Below, piece after piece: positions 59,231-64,000 of a stretch of 64,000 bases of DNA. Every line of letters begins with the position of its first letter. Positions within the stretch are counted from its first letter, which is position 1. The notes beneath the pieces are model-generated. The model did no database searches. It was not told the DNA's origin and saw only the letters and a program-made list of their open reading frames with translations. Location of the stretch: NCBI GenBank assembly GCA_913055805.1, contig CAJXLF010000003.1, positions 1-64,000 on the forward strand. The letters run 5' to 3'. The translations under genes and the position numbers were made by a program. Origin of the DNA: an uncultured Salinisphaerales bacterium (GTDB lineage: Bacteria > Pseudomonadota > Gammaproteobacteria > Nevskiales > CAJXLF01).

Positions 59231-61264
59231 ATGGCAGGCCAGAAGACCCCCGGCAAGAAAGCATCCCCTGTTCAGCGCCAGGCGCTGAAAGTCGAAAAAA
59301 CGACATCGCAGAGCGCCAGCCCCAGCCTGGAGGCCCTGATGCAGGCACGCATTTCGCGTCGCTCCGCGTTGCGCGGCGGCCTGGGCCTGGCCACCACCAC
59401 GATCTTTGCCGGCGCCGGCGTCGCCGCACTAACCGGCTGCTCCGACAGTGACGACGATAGCGATGACAGCAGTACATCCACCATGCAGCTGGGCTTCAGT
59501 TCGGTGGATGGTTCTGATGTCGATGCCCTGACGGTGCCCGAAGGTTACATTGCAGAAATCCTGGCGCCCTGGGGTACACCGATCCTGGGCAGCCTGCCGG
59601 CCTTCGCTACCGATGGCTCCGGTTCGACCAACAGCGCCGCCGAACAGGCCATGCAGATGGGCCAGAACCACGACGGCATGCATTACTTTCCGCTGTCGCA
59701 GTCTGATCCGTCTTCCCGCGGCCTGCTGGTCATGAATCACGAATACAGCAACAGCACGCTGTTCCCCGGCGGCGCGCGTAGCGAAGATGTCGATGGCAAG
59801 CCCACCGACCCGGAGCAGGTACGCAAGGACATCAATGCCCATGGCGTGGCAATCATCGAAATCGAGCGTAACGGCGAAGGCCAGGTCAGCCTGGTATCCG
59901 GCAGCGGCTTCAACCGCCGTATTACCGCCGCCACACCCATGTTGTTGTCCGGCCCGGCGGCAGGCAGCAGTTTCATGGTCACCGCCTATGACAACAGCGG
60001 CATGACCACGCGCGGCACGGTCAATAACTGCGCCCACGGCTATACGCCCTGGGGCACTTACCTGGCCTGCGAGGAAAATATCCAGGGCTACTTCATCACC
60101 AACGAAGCCACCCCACCGCGGGAAAAAGACCGCATGGGTATCAACGATGCCGGCTTTGGTTATTTCTGGAACAACGTTGCCGGTGATGCTTCCGAAGTAA
60201 ACGGTGAATTCGCCCGCTTCGACACCACGCCCGGCGGTGGCGACGCCACCGGGGACTACCGCAACGAGGCCAACACTTTCGGCTGGATCGTGGAAATCGA
60301 TCCCCGCAACCCCAGCGCCATGCCAATCAAGCGCACGGCCATGGGCCGTTTCCGCCACGAAGGCTGCACACCGGGCCGCGTGGTTGAGGGGCAAAAAATC
60401 GCCTTCTACATGGGCGATGACTCACGTTTCGAATACTTCTACAAGTTCGTGACAGACGACAACTACGACCCGGACCGCCCCAGCCCCAACATGCTGGACA
60501 ACGGCACACTGTTCGTCGCCAAATTCAATGAAGACGGTACAGGCGCATGGCTGCCGGTGGACTACTCCAACGCTGCGCTGGCTACGGACTTTGTCAGCCA
60601 GGCGGATGTCATGGTCAACACCCGCAGCGCCGCCGATGTGCTGGGCGCCACACCCATGGACCGTCCCGAGTGGACAGCGACCGACCCCAACACCGGCGAA
60701 ATCTACCTGACCCTGACCAATAACACCCAGCGCGTATCCGGCGACGAGAACGCGCCCAATCCGCGCGCCGACAACAGCCATGGCCACGTGGTACGCCTGG
60801 CGGAAGACGGCGACGACCCGGCCGCCACCGGTTTCACCTGGGATATCTTCGTATTCGGCTCCAATGCCAATGCGGATTCGGCCTTCAACATCTCCGGCCT
60901 CGATGCCTCCAACGAATTCGGTAGCCCGGATGGCATCTGGTTCGACTCACGCGGCATTCTGTGGATCCAGACCGATAACGGCGCACCACTGGATTTCGGC
61001 CAGAACGACCAGATGCTGGCCGTGATCCCGGCCAACCTGGACGGCGATCGCGTGATCACGCCCGACAACAATGCCAGCCTGCGGCGCTTCTTTGTCGGCC
61101 CGGTGGGTTGCGAAGTGACCGGCGTGGATATGACGCCGGACAACAGGACCATGTTCGTCAACATCCAGCATCCGGGCGGCCACTGGCCGCAAGGCGGCAG
61201 CGCCGTGCCACGTTCCTCCACGGTAGTCATCCGTCGTGAGGATGGCGGCGAAATCGGCACCTGA
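59231..61264 (+). CDS. PhoX-family phosphatase (DUF839), Tat-exported
   Basis: This 677-residue protein has an unusually long N-terminal part before a twin-arginine motif (ISRRSALRGGLGLATTT, about residues 42-58), so it is exported folded. The rest matches PhoX/DUF839: PEGYIAEILAPWGTPI, QNHDGMHYFPL, LLVMNHEYSN, AHGVAIIEIER, GTYLACEENIQGYF and the C-terminal GPVGCEVTGVDMTPDNRTMFVNIQHPG (core TGVDMTPDN). PhoX enzymes are calcium/iron phosphatases used under phosphate limitation. A CTGTCAT sequence at 59131-59137 resembles half of a Pho box. Confidence 0.93.
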   Translation: MAGQKTPGKKASPVQRQALKVEKTTSQSASPSLEALMQARISRRSALRGGLGLATTTIFAGAGVAALTGCSDSDDDSDDSSTSTMQLGFSSVDGSDVDALTVPEGYIAEILAPWGTPILGSLPAFATDGSGSTNSAAEQAMQMGQNHDGMHYFPLSQSDPSSRGLLVMNHEYSNSTLFPGGARSEDVDGKPTDPEQVRKDINAHGVAIIEIERNGEGQVSLVSGSGFNRRITAATPMLLSGPAAGSSFMVTAYDNSGMTTRGTVNNCAHGYTPWGTYLACEENIQGYFITNEATPPREKDRMGINDAGFGYFWNNVAGDASEVNGEFARFDTTPGGGDATGDYRNEANTFGWIVEIDPRNPSAMPIKRTAMGRFRHEGCTPGRVVEGQKIAFYMGDDSRFEYFYKFVTDDNYDPDRPSPNMLDNGTLFVAKFNEDGTGAWLPVDYSNAALATDFVSQADVMVNTRSAADVLGATPMDRPEWTATDPNTGEIYLTLTNNTQRVSGDENAPNPRADNSHGHVVRLAEDGDDPAATGFTWDIFVFGSNANADSAFNISGLDASNEFGSPDGIWFDSRGILWIQTDNGAPLDFGQNDQMLAVIPANLDGDRVITPDNNASLRRFFVGPVGCEVTGVDMTPDNRTMFVNIQHPGGHWPQGGSAVPRSSTVVIRREDGGEIGT

Positions 61265-61278
61265 TCCCGAACGGGGCA

Positions 61279-61306
61279 AAAAACGCCGGCGACTGCCGGC
61301 GTTTTT
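61279..61306 (+). terminator. Rho-independent terminator after phoX-like gene
   Basis: AAAAACGCCGGC (61279-61290), loop GACT (61291-61294), GCCGGCGTTTTT (61295-61306), then more T. A-rich left side allows function in both directions. Confidence 0.93.
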
Positions 61307-61376
61307 GTTTCTGTCGAAATTCAGTAATCCCAATCGACTATAGTGTGCAAAATCGTATTTTCAGGAAGGAGCCGAC

Positions 61377-61727
61377 ATGAAATACCTGTGCCTGGTTTAT
61401 GGCGAAGAAGCCAAAATTGCGTCCGTGAACGACGAACATTGTGTGGAGTTTGACGAAGGCATCCGCAAAAGCGGCCAATGCATCGCCTCCGAAGCCCTGC
61501 AACCGGTGCATACCGCCACCACGGTGCGGGTGCGCGACGGCAAGGTCAGCGTCACCGACGGCCCGTTTGCCGAAACCAAGGAACAGCTGGCCGGTTTTTA
61601 CATGATCGAGGCCAGCGACCTGGACGAAGCAATTGAAATTGCTTCGCGTATTCCGCCCGCCGATGTCGGCTCCATCGAGGTGCGGCCGGTCCGCCAGCTG
61701 CCGGGAAGGGTGTTGGGCGCCACCTGA
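61377..61727 (+). CDS. YciI-like (DGPF-domain) protein, copy 1
   Basis: This 116-residue YCII-related protein shows MKYLCLVYGEEAK at the start, the DGPFAETKEQLAGFYMIEA block that names the DGPF family, and a conserved histidine in the middle (LQPVHTATTVRV). Such proteins are often coded next to ECF sigma factors of the ECF41-like group, but none is nearby. Function unknown. GGAAGGAG precedes the ATG. It may share a transcript with copy 2. Confidence 0.9.
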   Translation: MKYLCLVYGEEAKIASVNDEHCVEFDEGIRKSGQCIASEALQPVHTATTVRVRDGKVSVTDGPFAETKEQLAGFYMIEASDLDEAIEIASRIPPADVGSIEVRPVRQLPGRVLGAT

Positions 61728-61795
61728 TTGTCCGGGCTTGTCGATTTCAGGTTGGCAAATACGACTACCGGATAATCACTTTTCAAGGAGTCGTA

Positions 61796-62164
61796 ATGAA
61801 ATACCTGTGCCTGGCCTATGAAGAAGAAAGCAAGCTGAGCGCGCTCAGCCGGGAACAATGGCTGGATCTGCGTGCGGAAACGCTGGCCTATGTCGAGACC
61901 CTGCAGCAAAGCGATCAGCTGATCATGACCAAACCCCTGCAGAGCGCACGCACTGCCACCACGGTACGGGTACGCAACGGCAAAATGTCGGCCACGGATG
62001 GCCCCTTTGCGGAAACCAAGGAACAGATCGGCGGCTTTTTCCTGATTGAAGCCCGCGACTTCAACGAAGCCCTGAACATTGCTTCGCGTTGGCCGTCGGC
62101 CCGTATCGGCAGTATCGAGGTACGACCTATTCAGGAAGGGCTGCCGACGAGCAACCGCTACTGA
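61796..62164 (+). CDS. YciI-like (DGPF-domain) protein, copy 2
   Basis: This 122-residue protein is a clear paralogue of copy 1: both start MKYLCL(V/A)Y, share ATTVRVR(D/N)GK, and have DGPFAETKEQ(L/I)(A/G)GF. The mid-protein histidine of copy 1 is replaced here (SARTATTVRV). Arrangement suggests a tandem duplication, after which one copy lost that residue. AAGGAG precedes the start. It ends convergently with the VOC gene, overlapping by 7 bases. Confidence 0.9.
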   Translation: MKYLCLAYEEESKLSALSREQWLDLRAETLAYVETLQQSDQLIMTKPLQSARTATTVRVRNGKMSATDGPFAETKEQIGGFFLIEARDFNEALNIASRWPSARIGSIEVRPIQEGLPTSNRY

Positions 62165-62553
62165 AGATTGAGCTGCCAGGACACCTTGAAACGGTCGCAG
62201 ACCCAGCCATAACGCCGGCTGAAACCGTAGTCGTCCAGCGGCATCATCACCTGCCCGCCGCTGGACAACTCGGCAAATAGTCTTTCGAGTTCAGCCTCGT
62301 CCTCGCATTCTACGAAGACAGACATGGCCGGTGTAAACGTAAAACCATGTTCGATCGGGCTGTCGATGCAGATGAAGTCCCGGTCGCGCAGCCTGAAATA
62401 CGCCATCATGACGGAACCTTCCTGGCCGGCTTCACCGGGCCCGTAACGCCGGACCTCGGTAACAGCCGCGTCCTCGAACAATGAAACGTAGAAGTTCATG
62501 GCCTCCTCGGCCGCGCCCTCGAACATCAGGTGGGTAAGTATCTGACGTGCCAT
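62158..62553 (-). CDS. VOC-family (PhnB-like) protein
   Basis: This 131-residue glyoxalase/VOC-fold protein starts at ATG 62553 after AAGGAG. Features: ILTHLMFEGAAEEAMNFYVSLF, a metal-binding-type His at the start of the fold, FICIDSPIEHGFTFTPAMSVFV and MMPLDDYGFSRRYGWVCDRFKVSW (core YGWVCDRFKVSW), typical of PhnB-like 3-demethylubiquinone-methyltransferase-related proteins. It is the last gene of the arsR-SRPBCC-SRPBCC operon. Enzymatic function unknown. Confidence 0.88.
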   Translation of the reverse strand: MARQILTHLMFEGAAEEAMNFYVSLFEDAAVTEVRRYGPGEAGQEGSVMMAYFRLRDRDFICIDSPIEHGFTFTPAMSVFVECEDEAELERLFAELSSGGQVMMPLDDYGFSRRYGWVCDRFKVSWQLNLQ

Positions 62554-62576
62554 TGCGCACTCCTTGTCGTCTGAAT

Positions 62577-63140
62577 TCAACGAGCGGAAATCCGCTCGTT
62601 ATAGAGCTTTTCCACCTCAGTGAATGACGACCAGAAGCCGCGCGGCGCCCGGTGGTTGAGATGATCCAGCAACAGACCCAGATGCGTATGCCAGCCGCTG
62701 GCCACATTGGCCATGGTCGCCCTGTCGAACAGGCGCTCATGCGTCACCACCAGCAGTACGCCATCATCCTGTGGCGTTAATTCGAATGTGACCTCCGAGT
62801 CCTCGGCAGGCGCGCCCTCGCCGTGGCCTTGCGGCCAGGTAAAGCTCAGCACCCGCGGCGGCTCGCAGCGGGTGATGTGGCAGTGATGCACATGCCCGTC
62901 GGCGTCAGCCCAACGCTCGGGAGTGGGCTCATGTGACAGCTGGCTGTGCCTGAACACCAGCTCGAATCCCGCACCTGGCGCCAGGTCCATGCTCCCGGCA
63001 GCCAACCATTTGGCGCGCTTGTCGGATTCCACCAGATAGGCCCATACCCGTTCAATCGGCCCGGGCAGCAGGCGCTCGATACGCACCGTGGCGGAATCGA
63101 CGATCTCGCCTGCAGGCTCCTGGATATTCAGTTCCGGCAT
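62577..63140 (-). CDS. SRPBCC (AHSA1-like) domain protein, copy 2
   Basis: This 187-residue protein has the START-like AHSA1 fold: TVRIERLLPGPIERVWAYLVESDKRAKWL at the N-terminus (core GPIERVWAYLV), a middle CEPPRVLSFTWP and a C-terminal helix SGWHTHLGLLLDHL. It probably binds a hydrophobic ligand. It follows the first SRPBCC gene by 1 base. Confidence 0.9.
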   Translation of the reverse strand: MPELNIQEPAGEIVDSATVRIERLLPGPIERVWAYLVESDKRAKWLAAGSMDLAPGAGFELVFRHSQLSHEPTPERWADADGHVHHCHITRCEPPRVLSFTWPQGHGEGAPAEDSEVTFELTPQDDGVLLVVTHERLFDRATMANVASGWHTHLGLLLDHLNHRAPRGFWSSFTEVEKLYNERISAR

Positions 63141-63141
63141 G

Positions 63142-63621
63142 TCAGCTCCTTGCTTTCCATGATTCGCTCAAGGCTTCAATCTGCGCCAGCATGCGACCCC
63201 AGCCGCCTTCTGTCTGTTCCACATAGTCGGACCATTCGGCACTCATTTCATGAACGATGGTTGCCACGCAGCCTTCCCCGTCAGCTTCCAGGGTCAGGGT
63301 TACAGTTGAAAGATTCTGCGTTTCCTCTTCCTCCGAGGTGAACCAGGTGAATACCAGCCTGTGCGGGCGCTCCATTTCCAGGTAGCTGCCCCAATGAATC
63401 GCCTCGCCTTCGTCGCGCATGTCGGAAAAGACAAACCGGCCGCCAGGTCGGGCATCCACTTCCACACGCCGCACATCGCCCGCCAGCCCTGCCGACTTCA
63501 GCGCCGCGGCCATCCAGCTGCGGATTCTTTCCGGCTCGAGCCAGGCGTCAAACACCCGCTCGGGCGAAACCGCCATCCGACGACTGGCACGCGCTGCAAC
63601 TGTGCCTTCTGCAATACTCAT
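63142..63621 (-). CDS. SRPBCC (AHSA1-like) domain protein, copy 1
   Basis: This 159-residue protein starts at ATG 63621, overlapping the arsR stop (ATGA). It has the AHSA1 pattern: SRRMAVSPERVFDAWLEPERI, DARPGGRFVFSDMRDEGEAIHW and HRLVFTWFTSEEEE, ending GGWGRMLAQIEAL. In such operons SRPBCC proteins appear with an ArsR-type regulator, suggesting response to a small hydrophobic compound. The longer frame to 63729 lies inside arsR. Confidence 0.92.
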   Translation of the reverse strand: MSIAEGTVAARASRRMAVSPERVFDAWLEPERIRSWMAAALKSAGLAGDVRRVEVDARPGGRFVFSDMRDEGEAIHWGSYLEMERPHRLVFTWFTSEEEETQNLSTVTLTLEADGEGCVATIVHEMSAEWSDYVEQTEGGWGRMLAQIEALSESWKARS

Positions 63622-63983
63622 GATTCCTCCTTGTTTTGCGTGGCTTTTGCCGCTTCGTCCTCGGCTTTGAGCGCAGCCTCCAACGCATCCAGGCTGCGGC
63701 TCCAGAATCGCTTGTAGTAAGCCAGCCATTCATGTACTTCGGCCAGCCGGGCAGCTTCAAGTTCACACCAGTGGGTTCTGCCTTGCACCCGTCGGCGCAC
63801 CAGTCCGGCTTTTTCCAGCACCTTGAGATGCTTGGAAGCGCCGGCCAGCGACATGGCGAAGGGCTCGGCCAGGTCGCTTACGCGCTGTCCACCCCTGCTC
63901 AGGCGGCGCAGCATTTCGCGGCGCGTGGGGTCGGCCAGGGCGCGGAAGATGTTGTCGAGATGTTCGGGATTTTGTTCAACCAT
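63618..63983 (-). CDS. ArsR-family winged-helix regulator
   Basis: This 121-residue transcription factor has DNIFRALADPTRREMLRRL followed by VSDLAEPFAMSLAGASKHLKVLEKAGLV, the helix-turn-helix and recognition helix of the ArsR type (core AGASKHLKVLEKAGLV), and RRRVQGRTHWCEL. The Cys-x-Cys-type metal site of classical ArsR proteins is absent, so it is of the SdpR-like, non-metal group. It leads the SRPBCC-VOC operon and probably represses it. Its start is 17 bases from the window end, so the promoter lies mostly outside. Confidence 0.93.
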   Translation of the reverse strand: MVEQNPEHLDNIFRALADPTRREMLRRLSRGGQRVSDLAEPFAMSLAGASKHLKVLEKAGLVRRRVQGRTHWCELEAARLAEVHEWLAYYKRFWSRSLDALEAALKAEDEAAKATQNKEES

Positions 63984-64000
63984 ATGGTTGATTATAGTCG

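Overview
The window looks like a chromosomal segment of a GC-rich gammaproteobacterium. The evidence is conserved gammaproteobacterial gene blocks (rng/rlmH/rsfS/nadD/proA/holA, tldD-rsmD-coaD, minCDE, rpe-trpEGDC, yhdP, coq7, E. coli-type speD), Mla-type lipid transport and Fur-type operators. No rRNA, tRNA, CRISPR array or phage was recognised. I cannot name the genus; the mix fits an environmental, free-living lineage.

Region 1 (1-2300) is AT-richer and is the end of an integron gene-cassette array. Two attC-type sites (726-788 and 1457-1522) and a third half-site (2283-2307) separate a reversed vapBC module, a higBA module and an exported DJ-1/PfpI-like protein. No integrase is visible. 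A frameshifted DUF4325 remnant marks the boundary with ordinary chromosome.

Region 2 (2.6-8.6 kb) holds small accessory genes: a membrane protein, a Tat-exported HAD protein, a GFA protein, a hotdog thioesterase, a DUF3955 microprotein with a non-standard start, a sugar O-methyltransferase-like protein, and modBC without modA.

Region 3 (8.6-33.9 kb) is mainly housekeeping on the minus strand: gamma-glutamyltransferase, ferredoxin, CoaD, RsmD, TldD, a nitrilase-family amidase, YhdP, RNase G, RlmH, RsfS, NadD, ProA, HolA, SpeD, OsmC, TrpC/D/G/E and Rpe. On the plus strand are coq7, purC and a zinc-free MDR oxidoreductase. Three palindromic or repeat elements sit in its gaps (24149, 29285, 31677).

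Region 4 (33.9-39.7 kb) is the most unusual operon. A GAF-SpoIIE phosphatase-HATPase protein and a STAS protein with an intact phospho-acceptor motif are followed directly by an Mla-type permease, ATPase, MCE protein and auxiliary lipoprotein. This suggests phospho-switch control of a lipid transporter.

Region 5 (39.7-50.7 kb) contains a phasin with a histone-H1-like tail, a YihY protein, a 57-residue membrane protein, an anchored beta-helix protein, an outer-membrane barrel, minCDE, and an Anbu proteasome-like protease facing its ATP-grasp/alpha-E partners.

Region 6 (50.7-59.1 kb) is a Fur-controlled heme-uptake locus: HemP, a 33-residue membrane microprotein, HmuS, HmuT, HmuU, HmuV, a TonB-dependent receptor and a HmuY-like lipoprotein with two similar segments. 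Region 7 (59.2-64.0 kb) has a PhoX-like protein, two YciI-like proteins, and a convergent arsR/SRPBCC/SRPBCC/VOC operon.
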